DNA of 64,000 bases from RI-106 sp964496875. GTDB lineage: Bacteria; Cyanobacteriota; Vampirovibrionia; Obscuribacterales; Obscuribacteraceae. The position numbers and the translations under genes were made by a program. This document shows, piece by piece, positions 18,558 to 27,218 of the stretch; positions within the stretch are counted from its first letter, which is position 1, and every line of letters starts with the position of its first letter. The stretch spans positions 1 to 64,000 of the forward strand of contig CAZCBH010000001.1 in assembly GCA_964496875.1 (NCBI GenBank), written 5' to 3'. Below the pieces are notes generated by a model, which was given only the letters and a program-made list of their open reading frames with translations, had not been told where the DNA came from and made no database searches.

Positions 18558-20015
18558 ATGGAAGGCAAAGGCGAATTGAAACAGTTGATAGGCGCCCTCG
18601 TGGCGGTAGTGGGAGAGCGTTATGTTCTCAACCAGCCCGAAGACCTGGCTGTTTATGAGTGCGATGCCGAAACCCTGGATATGGCTCGACCCGATCTGGT
18701 CGTTCTGCCCGGTTCGACCGAAGCGGTGGCCGGTGTGATGAGAATCGCAAGCGATTATGGCATTGCTGTAAGTCCGCGAGGGGCAGGGACCGGGCTTTCC
18801 GGAGGGAGTACCACCATCCAGGGTGGCATCAGTTTGAGTCTCACCAGAATGAACCGGGTGATTTCAGTCGATCCCGATGAGCGCACAGCACTGGTGGAAT
18901 GTGGTGCCACCAATGTCTCTGTTTCCCAGGCGGCTTCGCCCTTCGGTCTTTACTTTGCCCCGGATCCTTCCAGTCAGATTGCTTCTACCATAGGCGGCAA
19001 TATCGCCGAGAACGCCGGCGGTCCTCATTGTTTGAAGTATGGAATGACTACCAGTCATGTTTTAGGAGTGAGAGCGGTGCTTTATGATGGCACCATCATT
19101 GATGTCGGTGGCCAGACACGTTATTGCGCCGATCTGGATCTTCTTGGCTTGATGGTGGGCTCGGAGGGCACTCTGGCTGTGGTGACCGAAGCGGTGCTCA
19201 AGCTGACAGTGGCTCCTAAAGCGGTGGAGACCATGCTCGCCTATTTCCCTACCATAGAAGGATGCGGTCAGGCGGTATCGGATATAGTGGCAGCAGGCGT
19301 CATCCCTGCCGCTATGGAAATGATCGACAAATTGACTTTGAACGCTGTCGAAGACTATCTCCATCTGGGGTTGAATCGAGAGGCCGAGGCGCTTTTGATC
19401 ATAGAGTTGGACGGAGCAAGAGCCGGAATCGATATTCAAAAGCAACTTGTGGAAAGTTGTCTTTCTAGAAACCAGGTCGATGATGTGAGCTGGGCAAAAA
19501 ACGAGAGCGAGCGCCAGGATATATGGAGAGCCAGGAAGCGTTCTTTTGGTGCCCTTGGAAGAATCGCTCCGCATGGCTATGTCCTGGACGGTGTAATCCC
19601 GCGCTCCAAACTCGCCCATGCCATCGCTGCCATAGGCGAGATCGCCAGGCGTTATGACCTTCTGATCGCCAATGTCTATCATGCCGGTGACGGCAACATG
19701 CACCCCTGTCTTCTCTATCACCGGGACAGAGAAGATGAGGTCAAAAGGGTGGTGGAAGCGGCAAGGGAGGTTCTGAAGCTCTGTGTAGATCTGGGAGGAA
19801 CCCTGTCCGGTGAACATGGCATCGGTGTGGAAAAAATCCTGGAGATGCCGCTTGTCTTCAGTGATAAGGACCTGGAGATTCAAGAGAGGATTAAAGCCGT
19901 GTTTGATCCTTCTTTTAAACTGAACCCCAGCAAGGTTCTGCCGACCGCCAAGATCTGCGGCGAGTCCGGTAGTCGTCCTTTGATCCGGCACAAAATCCTG
20001 ACCGACCGCTGCTGA
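18558..20015 (+). CDS. glcD: FAD-binding oxidase, glycolate oxidase subunit GlcD type
   Basis: 485 aa flavoprotein of the GlcD/D-lactate dehydrogenase family, oxidising 2-hydroxy acids such as glycolate or D-lactate. The N-terminal FAD_binding_4 domain shows VLPGSTEAVAGVMRIA, SPRGAGTGLSGGS and TIGGNIAENAGGPHCLKYG. The C-terminal FAD-oxidase domain has NVYHAGDGNMHP and GGTLSGEHGIGVEK, both characteristic of the subgroup. The length fits GlcD (about 480-500). The usual partners glcE and glcF are not next to it, so it may be a stand-alone dehydrogenase passing electrons to the menaquinone pool (inference). The start is ATG at 18558. It converges with the gene ending at 20038. Confidence 0.88.
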   Translation: MEGKGELKQLIGALVAVVGERYVLNQPEDLAVYECDAETLDMARPDLVVLPGSTEAVAGVMRIASDYGIAVSPRGAGTGLSGGSTTIQGGISLSLTRMNRVISVDPDERTALVECGATNVSVSQAASPFGLYFAPDPSSQIASTIGGNIAENAGGPHCLKYGMTTSHVLGVRAVLYDGTIIDVGGQTRYCADLDLLGLMVGSEGTLAVVTEAVLKLTVAPKAVETMLAYFPTIEGCGQAVSDIVAAGVIPAAMEMIDKLTLNAVEDYLHLGLNREAEALLIIELDGARAGIDIQKQLVESCLSRNQVDDVSWAKNESERQDIWRARKRSFGALGRIAPHGYVLDGVIPRSKLAHAIAAIGEIARRYDLLIANVYHAGDGNMHPCLLYHRDREDEVKRVVEAAREVLKLCVDLGGTLSGEHGIGVEKILEMPLVFSDKDLEIQERIKAVFDPSFKLNPSKVLPTAKICGESGSRPLIRHKILTDRC

Positions 20016-20037
20016 TCTCTGACCTTTATATAGAGTA

Positions 20038-20736
20038 TCAATGATTAGCCTGGTACTTTCTGATCATCTCTTGAATGCGGGGATCTTTCAGCTTCTCCCG
20101 GATCATATTCTTGTCGATGCCTTTGGGCAATTGACCGGAAAGACCTCCGGCACCCTGTTCCTGCATAGCTCTTTTGATGAGGTCATCGGTCTGGGCACCG
20201 CCCATACCGCCCCACATCCGGAGCTTATCGGGAATACTCTGGCCCGGTGCAAGCAACTCTCCGCCACCACCGGCACCGCTTGATTGACTTATCGCAGCGG
20301 TAGCGGCTCTGGTTTTTATCTCTTCTCTTGTTTTTAACTGTCCGGCGAGGGCCGAAACCAGAGGCACCATTCTCTTTTTTATCGCCTCTTCACTCTCGCC
20401 GCGCTGCGCCATACTTTCTATGTAGTCGAAAGCCATCATATAATTCTTGATCCCGATTCCGCTCGCCTTAGCTGCCTGAATCTGGTTGTAGAGCTGCTGT
20501 CTTTCAGAGGCCATCGGACCCTCGGCTACCTGGTGATCGTCTACCGGAGCCTGAGCCTGATTCTGGCTCTCACCGGGTTCAGGAGGAAGTTCGGTTGCCG
20601 GGGGCTGACCATCGACGACCGGTTCCGGCGGCAACTCCTGGGCGAAGACGATTGAGCCCGGTGTTATAGCTGATAAAAGAGAGCCTGCCAGAAGCCCGGC
20701 CAAAAAAAATGTTCTCAAGAAATAAATCGATTTCAC
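20038..20736 (-). CDS. Secreted protein of unknown function
   Basis: 232 aa from a GTG start preceded by AGGGAAG. The N-terminal 33 residues form a signal peptide (FFLAGLLAGSLLSAITPGSI, cleavage near VFAQE). Mature sequence begins with a Pro/Glu-rich linker (LPPEPVVDGQPPATELPPEP) and then a mostly helical domain with AAKASGIGIKNYMMAFDYIE and a C-terminal IREKLKDPRIQEMIRKYQ. I recognise no family. It sits alone between convergent glcD and divergent hflX. Confidence 0.7.
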   Translation of the reverse strand: MKSIYFLRTFFLAGLLAGSLLSAITPGSIVFAQELPPEPVVDGQPPATELPPEPGESQNQAQAPVDDHQVAEGPMASERQQLYNQIQAAKASGIGIKNYMMAFDYIESMAQRGESEEAIKKRMVPLVSALAGQLKTREEIKTRAATAAISQSSGAGGGGELLAPGQSIPDKLRMWGGMGGAQTDDLIKRAMQEQGAGGLSGQLPKGIDKNMIREKLKDPRIQEMIRKYQANH

Positions 20737-21104
20737 AGTTCTTCCCTACAGCACAGTCTTTGGTTCTATTCTTCGCCTCTATCATCGATAGACCGACTCT
20801 CCTATTGTATAAGGATTCAATATCTTTGGGGTTCCGAAGTGGAGAGTCAAGACAAAAGAGAGGCGATGATCGCCAGAATGCAATGATAATAATGACTTCT
20901 GGCTATTTTAGTTATCGGCATCCGGCTTTTCGGCATGGTCAATTCTCGCTATCCGCTGCCCTCTTGGGGCTTGAAATTAACCCGGGCAGATTAATTAAGG
21001 GTGAATTTGCTGATAAATAAGGGTATGATTGCAGTGTGAGACTTACCAAATACAATCCGCTTTCAATAATCTTGTAAAACCCCACTCCAGGAGGTCATCT
21101 TCAT
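20737..21104. other. Divergent intergenic region before hflX
   Basis: 368 bases without a credible gene. It holds a GGCGA-TGA-TCGCC hairpin (20862-20874), an AT-rich stretch (about 20970-21020) with a possible -10 element TATGAT and no convincing -35, and AGGAGG at 21089-21094 serving the TTG start of hflX. Presumably it contains promoters for both flanking genes. Confidence 0.4.
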
Positions 21105-22871
21105 TTGCAAGGCAAGCTTGATTTAGGCAATGTCAAAGGACTTAAAAAGTCGGAACTGAAACAGCTCAACAAGATTCTTTCCAAAAGGATTCCCAAAGAC
21201 AAGATCCTTACCCTGGATTTAGCCGATTCGGTAGCGGAAATATCACATAACACAGGTTATCCAGTATCAGTAGTCGTAAATAGACGAGGCCAGATTGTCA
21301 ATGTCACCGTAGGCAATCCTGGTAAAGTCAATATGCCCGAGCTACGCGGCTTGAGGGTGGGACCAGGTCGTCTGTGCGGGCACCGCATCATCAGCACTCA
21401 GTTGAGTGCGAAGACCACACCGAGGCTGAGTGAAGGTCAAGAAGAGATAGCGGGCAAGGATAAGCCTTCTGAAGTTTTCACCAAAGAGAGTCTGCAATGT
21501 CTTGCCAGAAACAGGCTTGATTTGCTGGCACAGATCAAAGTCGACCCCGATGGCAGATTCAGTCGGGCAAGGGGCGAACATGCCAAGCTCGCCGATGTTG
21601 TTCATATCGCTCATCTTTTGCCAGGTAGAGATTCCGATGGACGTCTATGGAAGATGTTGCCGCCGGTTACTCCGCGTGGTGCCCAGGAGGATGATTTCGA
21701 GCAACTTATCGGATCTCTCGAGCAGGAGTTCAGCACCAGAGCCCCAGGGCTCGAGGTGGCTGAGGGAGAAGAGCGAGCAGTGCTTGTGGCACTAATATCC
21801 GAAGGTTCGGATGCCTGGCAGATTGAAGACGATCTCGATGAGCTTGCTCAGCTCGTCCGAACCGCTGGTGCCACCATTTGCACCAGGGTGACCCAGTCGA
21901 GGCAGAAGCCCCACCCCGGTCATTTCCTCGGTTCCGGTAAAGTTCAGGAAGTGGCTTTATTAGTCCAGGAGATGGGAGCCAATCTGGTTGTCGTCGATTC
22001 TGAGTTGACTCCGAATCAACAAAAGCGCATGGAAGAGATGATCGGTGTCAAGGTCCTTGATCGAACCGAGCTCATTCTCGATATTTTCGCCCAGCGCGCC
22101 CGCACCAAAGAAGGTAAGCTGCAGGTAGAACTTGCCCAGCTCAAGTATCTCTATCCGCGGCTGGTGGGCAAAGGCGAGGTACTCAGCCGTCTGGGCGGTG
22201 GCATCGGCACCCGGGGACCGGGTGAAACCAAGCTGGAGATCGACCGAAGAAGAATACGGTCCCGTATCAATCAGCTGGAAAAAGAGACCGAGCGCATTCG
22301 TAACTATCGAGATACCCAGAGAAGACAGCGTAATACCCAGAATGTGCCGACGGTCGCTCTGACCGGTTATACGAACTCTGGCAAATCGACACTATTGAAC
22401 GCTCTCACCAAATCCGACGTTTTTGTAGAAAACAAGCTATTCGCTACTCTTGATCCGACCACCAGAAGAACCACGCTGCCCGATCACAGCCCGGTGTTGA
22501 TCTCCGATACGGTGGGATTCATCAAGAAATTGCCGACTTCTCTAATAGCCTCTTTTAGAGCCACTCTCGAAGAGGTAGCCGTCGCCGATGTTCTGGTTCA
22601 TGTGGTCGACGCTAGCCATCCCAATGTACTGGAACACATCGTTTCGGTCTTCGATGTCTTGAGCGAACTCGGCGCTGTCGACAAGCCTATCATCACTGTT
22701 TTGAATAAGGCCGATCAGGTCAGAAGAGAGGATCTGGAATGGCTTATGCCCCAGGTACCGAATCCGGTGATTACGTCAGCCACCAGCAGAATCGGTCTTG
22801 GAAGCCTTCTTTCCAAGATTCAAACTGTGATTCAAGATGTACGACCGGACAGACAGCGCTCCAGTGCTTGA
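21105..22871 (+). CDS. hflX: GTPase HflX with long N-terminal extension
   Basis: 588 aa; TTG start supported by AGGAGG ten bases upstream. HflX is a ribosome-splitting GTPase used under heat and other stress. The conserved core begins near residue 220 (ALISEGSDAWQIEDDLDELA) with the PHPGHFLGSGKVQEV and RTELILDIFAQRARTKEGKL blocks and the Gly-rich LGGGIGTRGPGETKLE. The G domain follows: GYTNSGKST (G1, about 420-428), ATLDPTTRR, DTVGF (G3), NKAD (G4). The first 200 residues are an extra domain absent from E. coli HflX (426 aa) but similar in size to the extension of some cyanobacterial and clostridial homologues. It converges with the kinase triad, ten bases apart. Confidence 0.92.
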   Translation: MQGKLDLGNVKGLKKSELKQLNKILSKRIPKDKILTLDLADSVAEISHNTGYPVSVVVNRRGQIVNVTVGNPGKVNMPELRGLRVGPGRLCGHRIISTQLSAKTTPRLSEGQEEIAGKDKPSEVFTKESLQCLARNRLDLLAQIKVDPDGRFSRARGEHAKLADVVHIAHLLPGRDSDGRLWKMLPPVTPRGAQEDDFEQLIGSLEQEFSTRAPGLEVAEGEERAVLVALISEGSDAWQIEDDLDELAQLVRTAGATICTRVTQSRQKPHPGHFLGSGKVQEVALLVQEMGANLVVVDSELTPNQQKRMEEMIGVKVLDRTELILDIFAQRARTKEGKLQVELAQLKYLYPRLVGKGEVLSRLGGGIGTRGPGETKLEIDRRRIRSRINQLEKETERIRNYRDTQRRQRNTQNVPTVALTGYTNSGKSTLLNALTKSDVFVENKLFATLDPTTRRTTLPDHSPVLISDTVGFIKKLPTSLIASFRATLEEVAVADVLVHVVDASHPNVLEHIVSVFDVLSELGAVDKPIITVLNKADQVRREDLEWLMPQVPNPVITSATSRIGLGSLLSKIQTVIQDVRPDRQRSSA

Positions 22872-22880
22872 AGAATCAGA

Positions 22881-24347
22881 TTAGACTAGCTCTTCTTCCT
22901 CATTTTTGCGATAGTAGATCTTATTGATTCGCGATAACATTGCTCCCAGTGCTTCCATTGACTGTGGTCTATCTTCTGGGTTCTTATTCAAGCACTCGAG
23001 TGTTAGTTTCTCCAGGTCCGCCGGGATCTTTTCATCAAACACCGATAGCTCGCTTATTGGAGCGGGCGGGTCTGAAATCTGGGCCTTCATGGTCTCATAG
23101 AGGCTGTCACAACAAAACGGTGGTGCGCTGGTCAAGACCTCGTAGATGACACAGCCCAGTCCGTAGATATCGGAGCGATTGTCGATAGTCCGCCCCAGGC
23201 ATTGTTCAGGGCTCATGTAGAGCGGGCTGCCGAAGACCTCTCCGGTTTTGGTGAGTTCTCGCTCTTTCTTCAATTTACTTTCGTCATTTTCTTCTTTTGA
23301 ATCCATCAATAATTTGGCTATGCCGAAATCGACAATTTTGACGAAGTGGGTGACATCGCCTTCTCTTGCCAGAATGATGTTGCCCGGCTTGAGATCCCGG
23401 TGAATTACGCCCTGGTTGTGGGCGTGGGCAAGAGCGTTGCAGATTTGAATAAAAATCGACATCCAGATAGAAAGAGGAATTCTATCCTGGCAGCCGATAA
23501 GATCAGATAGTTTGATCCCTTCGATATAGTACATGACCAGATAGGGGCGACCGTCCGGTAGAAGATCCCAGTCGAATACCGTGGCCAGATTGGGATGGGT
23601 CAAGCGGCTTGCCGCCTGGGCTTCGCGCTGGAAGCGTCGCTTGTTGGTGGCGTCGGAAGCTAAATATGGATGGAGAATTTTGATGGCGAAAAAACGATCC
23701 AGAATAAGATGTCTTACTTTGTAGACTACGCCCATGCCACCGCGGCCGATGACTTCCAGGATCTCGTATTTTTGATCAACTATGTATCCGATCATCGGAT
23801 CCGGGCTTTCTTCCTCGATTTTATCCTCGCTGAAGAATTCTCCGGCGCAAACTTTTCGATGCAGCTCGGTGAGTTGATCACTGGTGGTGTTTCCGGTCAA
23901 GGTATCGCGTGGTATCACTTTGAGCCTGGATAGAATCAGCTCGACATCAAGATCTAGAGCATGCATGATTTTATGGGCGGTGCAGCGCTTCATCCTTAAT
24001 AGCGCCAGCATCATGTCCTCCGGCTCTACGCGATGGGGGTCTTCTCCTCTTGCCGTCTCTTCTCCAGCTAGATTAATGAGCGCCTTCGCCCTGGGGGTGA
24101 ATACGTAGTCGTGGTTGTTCAGCTTCTTTTCTCTTCCTAGAAGTCTTATCGCTTCTTCTTCCGCCTTCTTGTAAGTAATTCCCATAGATCTGAGAATTCT
24201 AGAAGGAGAGCAGTTCTGGTCTGCAAGAATCCCCAGAAATATATGCTCTGTGCCGGTAATTGAATGTCCGAGATCATTTGTTATCTGGTGGGCAAGTTGG
24301 ATGATCTTGAGGGAAGCATCGGTGTGGTTGGCCAGGTTGATGTACAT
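22881..24347 (-). CDS. Ser/Thr protein kinase with N-terminal Clp_N (ClpC-type) domain
   Basis: 488 aa. Residues 9-70 and 85-142 are two Clp_N repeats like the adaptor- and substrate-binding domain of ClpC/ClpA: LAHQITNDLGHSITGTEHIFLGIL in the first, then FTPRAKALINLAGEE and EPEDMMLALL in the second. No AAA+ module follows. Residues 195-470 are a full kinase: GRGGMGVVYK, Lys 223 (AIKIL), HRDLKPGN with Asp 318, DFGIAK with Asp 340, GSPLYMSPEQC. There is no membrane helix, so it is cytoplasmic. It is the last gene of a VWA-PP2C-kinase operon, ten bases after the phosphatase. The fusion suggests the kinase reads, or is delivered to, targets normally handled by Clp protease (inference). Confidence 0.9.
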   Translation of the reverse strand: MYINLANHTDASLKIIQLAHQITNDLGHSITGTEHIFLGILADQNCSPSRILRSMGITYKKAEEEAIRLLGREKKLNNHDYVFTPRAKALINLAGEETARGEDPHRVEPEDMMLALLRMKRCTAHKIMHALDLDVELILSRLKVIPRDTLTGNTTSDQLTELHRKVCAGEFFSEDKIEEESPDPMIGYIVDQKYEILEVIGRGGMGVVYKVRHLILDRFFAIKILHPYLASDATNKRRFQREAQAASRLTHPNLATVFDWDLLPDGRPYLVMYYIEGIKLSDLIGCQDRIPLSIWMSIFIQICNALAHAHNQGVIHRDLKPGNIILAREGDVTHFVKIVDFGIAKLLMDSKEENDESKLKKERELTKTGEVFGSPLYMSPEQCLGRTIDNRSDIYGLGCVIYEVLTSAPPFCCDSLYETMKAQISDPPAPISELSVFDEKIPADLEKLTLECLNKNPEDRPQSMEALGAMLSRINKIYYRKNEEEELV

Positions 24348-24357
24348 ATTCGAGGCT

Positions 24358-25083
24358 CTAGGAATTTAATTCTACTTTGATAAGGGTGACATCATCATTT
24401 TTCAATCGCGGACCTTTTTCCGGCTCTCTCTTTTCTCGCTCTTCATTAACCAGCTTCTCGAACTCTTCTTGCTTGTCTACAGCGAGAATTCGATTCAATC
24501 CGTCGCTGTTGCTCTCGATTTCGTTCAAGAACCATGCTGCTAATGCGTCGGTCATGAGCAGAAACTGGTCACCTTGAAGCCAGTGATAATCTATATTCTG
24601 AAATTCATCAGCACAATCATGTTTTTGATCCAGGCTCGATAAAAGGGTCGGCGTGCTGCCGAACTCAGAGCTTCTTGTGAGCGGGAAAGCTTTCAATAGA
24701 TTGCCTTCCCGAATCTGGAAGATATTGCAGTCTCCATAGGCTTGAATCTCGAGACGATTGCTTTTTCCAGAAAAGAAGCTGGCACCTAAATAAGCAGCCC
24801 AGGCTCCTTGCTCTGCTTTTTCCCTGGCGTACCATGGTAATTCCAGTGCGTCTACTTTCTGGAGCCAGCTCTCTTTCAGGCGGGAGATAGGAATGCTCTC
24901 GGTGTAGCCTTCACAGAGCAGAGAGGCCCAGATGCCCGAGAAAGAGCTTTCGGTGGCGCCATCGGCAATGGCGAAACGAACTTCCTCTTCGTTTATCTCT
25001 TTTATAGAATAGCCGTCTTCGTATTCTTCCGGGCTGTTGCCGGCTTTTTGCATTTTATAAGCGTCGTATTTCAAGAAGGTCAT
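24358..25083 (-). CDS. PP2C-like protein phosphatase
   Basis: 241 aa. It follows the PP2C pattern of metal-binding Asp residues: EDGY (Asp 23), AIADGA (Asp 41), then LLMTDALAAW and a C-terminal NDDVTLIKVEL. The central AYGDCNIFQIREGNLL strand pair is typical of the fold. It has no membrane segment. It lies between the VWA gene (17 bases upstream) and the Clp_N kinase (ten bases downstream), as in the known TerY-P arrangement where VWA protein, PP2C and kinase act together. Most likely it dephosphorylates the kinase, the VWA protein or their shared targets. Confidence 0.85.
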   Translation of the reverse strand: MTFLKYDAYKMQKAGNSPEEYEDGYSIKEINEEEVRFAIADGATESSFSGIWASLLCEGYTESIPISRLKESWLQKVDALELPWYAREKAEQGAWAAYLGASFFSGKSNRLEIQAYGDCNIFQIREGNLLKAFPLTRSSEFGSTPTLLSSLDQKHDCADEFQNIDYHWLQGDQFLLMTDALAAWFLNEIESNSDGLNRILAVDKQEEFEKLVNEEREKREPEKGPRLKNDDVTLIKVELNS

Positions 25084-25100
25084 TATCTTTTATGCATTCG

Positions 25101-25943
25101 CTATCGCATGTTGCTTGGTCTGGTGCCGATATCGAGAAAACGAATTACTGATACCAGATCGGCATTGAAAACGAAGCCCCGGGTGTTGTATGAAACCGGG
25201 ATGCCTTCTTTCTCTACCATGGTTCTCATATACTCCGGCAGCGTACTGGACATCGAAAACAGCAGCTTGGCCTGTTGGTCCGGCAAATAGTCCGGATTGT
25301 CCGGATACTCAATCGGTCTGTGGTTAGAAGAAGAAATATGCAGATTAAATAGCAGAACTTCTCCATCGGAACTCGACAGGGTCATAAGGTCATAAGCCGA
25401 CTGGAAGGGGTCTCCATCGGTCGATTCACCATCCGAGATATTGATTACAATCGGAGGAAAGCAGTCGGGATGGTCTGCCAGCCAGTTGACCACGTTGGAG
25501 GTGGCTTTTTGAATCGCGGCGTTCATAGGGGTGCCGCCATAGGAAGTAGGCTCGAACCAAATAGGAAATTTGAAAGTCTGCTCCACCATCTCGCCGCGGC
25601 TGTCTTCTACGGTGCGTTTGCGTTCTTCCAGGCGGGCCGGGTTGTTTCCGATCTCACTTATCTTGACCAGCTCTTTGCCTTTTAAAGAGCCGGTGAATGC
25701 CGGACCTACACCCTTGCCACCATAACCAATTACCGAGACATGGTAATAGTCACGAATCCCCTCGGATTTGGTGCATTTGATCACCAGATTTTGCAAAAGT
25801 CTGTTGATGGCGTCGGCGACTCCCATAGCCTTGGTTTTAAGACCCGAAACCGAGCCGAAGGGGTCTTGCATCGAGCCGGACTGGTCAATAAGAAAAACAA
25901 AACAAGATGGATGGGTTCTACTAATTTCTGCGATATATGGCAT
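25101..25943 (-). CDS. VWA domain protein, TerY-like
   Basis: 280 aa, essentially one von Willebrand A domain. The metal-ion-dependent adhesion site is complete: FLIDQSGSM (Asp 20, Ser 22, Ser 24), GGTPMNAAI (Thr) and NISDGESTDGD (Asp). No signal peptide or membrane helix, so it acts in the cytoplasm. First gene of the operon that continues with PP2C and the Clp_N kinase. TerY-like VWA proteins with a phosphatase and kinase are known as TerY-P triads, often near tellurite/stress genes; no terB, terC or terD homologue is visible here. Divergent from the TPR gene at 26031 across 87 bases. Confidence 0.88.
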   Translation of the reverse strand: MPYIAEISRTHPSCFVFLIDQSGSMQDPFGSVSGLKTKAMGVADAINRLLQNLVIKCTKSEGIRDYYHVSVIGYGGKGVGPAFTGSLKGKELVKISEIGNNPARLEERKRTVEDSRGEMVEQTFKFPIWFEPTSYGGTPMNAAIQKATSNVVNWLADHPDCFPPIVINISDGESTDGDPFQSAYDLMTLSSSDGEVLLFNLHISSSNHRPIEYPDNPDYLPDQQAKLLFSMSSTLPEYMRTMVEKEGIPVSYNTRGFVFNADLVSVIRFLDIGTRPSNMR

Positions 25944-26030
25944 ATTTGAATTAATGGTCGGAATTACATGCTTTATTTTTTCAGATCATCAATAATACTG
26001 AAAGTACTTGATTAGCTCCGGAGCGAACTT

Positions 26031-27218
26031 ATGTCTTCAATAAAATCCCTGGAACAAGGTCTGCAGCACCTCGACGACGGCGAATATGCGGCGGCTCGGG
26101 TGGCTTTCAGGGCTGCCAGGGACAATTCTTCGAAGGGTAGTAAAGATTATGCCGGAGCCCTTCTGTGGCTGGGTAATTCGGAGATTAAGCTGGATTTGAG
26201 TGACAGCGCCAGACAAAATCTGGAAGAAGCCGAGAAAGAGTATGAAAAGCTCAATAAGTCGGATAATTCTACCGAGGAATTGGCCCAGGTAAGGACACGG
26301 CTGGGCGAGGCGCTCACCAGCCTCGATCAGTTCAGCGCCGCCGAAGAGAAACTGGATCACGCCCTCGAGACAGCAAGGCAAGCTTGCGGCCCTTACTCCG
26401 TCCAGGTCGCCGATACCATCGCCATGCAGGGACTGAATGATGTGAGATCTAATAAACTCGATCAGGGCGAAGCAAAGCTATCAAAGAGTTTCGGCATGCG
26501 CAGGAGTTTGCTGGGTGGTAAACATTCCGAACTGGCTCAGTCCATGAATCAGTTGAGTTTTTGTTATAGCCAGCTGGGCAAATTCGCTCCGGCAGAGGTT
26601 CTTGCCAGGCAAGCGCTGGAGATGCAGGAAGCCATAATCGGTACAGGACATCCGGAGTACGGCGTTACTCTGCTCAATCTATCGACGGTCTATATCAAAC
26701 AGGGTCGCCTCTCGAGAGCGGAGCCTTGCGCAGAAGAGTGTGTGGACGTCCTCAAATCGTCTCTTCCTCCTGCCCATGCCTGGAATATCTATGCCTTAGA
26801 TCGGCTTGGTACGGTGAAGCTCTCTACCGGTAAGAACACTGAGGCGAGGGATATCTATAGCGATGCACTGGAGCTGGCCCAGAGGCGCTGGGGTAAAGAG
26901 AGTCCCTATACCGTGGGTAGTTTGATCGGTCTTGGTCTGGCTAATCTCAACTGTCAGGATTTCCGCACATCAGAGAAATATCTTTCGATTGCCCTTGATC
27001 TTATGAAAGGGTCGGAAAATCTGGATACGAAACTGGAGTATTCTCTATTGCAACAGCTAGCTTGTTCTTATGTTTTTCAGCTCAAGATCTCAGATGCGGT
27101 TCGGCTTGTTCCGGATTCTTTGAGGGCTCGACATACGGCGAACTTCAACGAAACCATAGATATGGTCAATGCCGCCCTGGATTTTGTCGGCGGCCAGATA
27201 GAAAACTTGAAAAATTAG
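26031..27218 (+). CDS. Cytoplasmic TPR (kinesin light chain-like) protein
   Basis: 395 aa with no signal peptide, built from 8-9 tetratricopeptide repeats. Several have the kinesin-light-chain style of about 42 residues: MRRSLLGGKHSELAQSMNQL, MQEAIIGTGHPEYGVTLLNL and LAQRRWGKESPYTVGSLIGL. CGGAG lies eight bases before the ATG. It is a protein-protein interaction scaffold. It diverges from the VWA-PP2C-kinase operon over a short shared promoter region, so it may be an adaptor for that system (inference). Its TAG overlaps the stop of the convergent repeat-protein gene by four bases. Confidence 0.85.
   Translation: MSSIKSLEQGLQHLDDGEYAAARVAFRAARDNSSKGSKDYAGALLWLGNSEIKLDLSDSARQNLEEAEKEYEKLNKSDNSTEELAQVRTRLGEALTSLDQFSAAEEKLDHALETARQACGPYSVQVADTIAMQGLNDVRSNKLDQGEAKLSKSFGMRRSLLGGKHSELAQSMNQLSFCYSQLGKFAPAEVLARQALEMQEAIIGTGHPEYGVTLLNLSTVYIKQGRLSRAEPCAEECVDVLKSSLPPAHAWNIYALDRLGTVKLSTGKNTEARDIYSDALELAQRRWGKESPYTVGSLIGLGLANLNCQDFRTSEKYLSIALDLMKGSENLDTKLEYSLLQQLACSYVFQLKISDAVRLVPDSLRARHTANFNETIDMVNAALDFVGGQIENLKN

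Noticed and set aside
20709..21020. 103-codon frame between the secreted protein and hflX
   Set aside because: It begins inside the secreted-protein gene on the other strand, lacks a ribosome site and has no domain-like pattern.
22881..25943. Classical tellurite-resistance (Ter) operon
   Set aside because: The VWA-PP2C-kinase set fits a TerY-P triad, but no TerB, TerC, TerD or TerZ-like gene lies nearby, so I do not call tellurite resistance.
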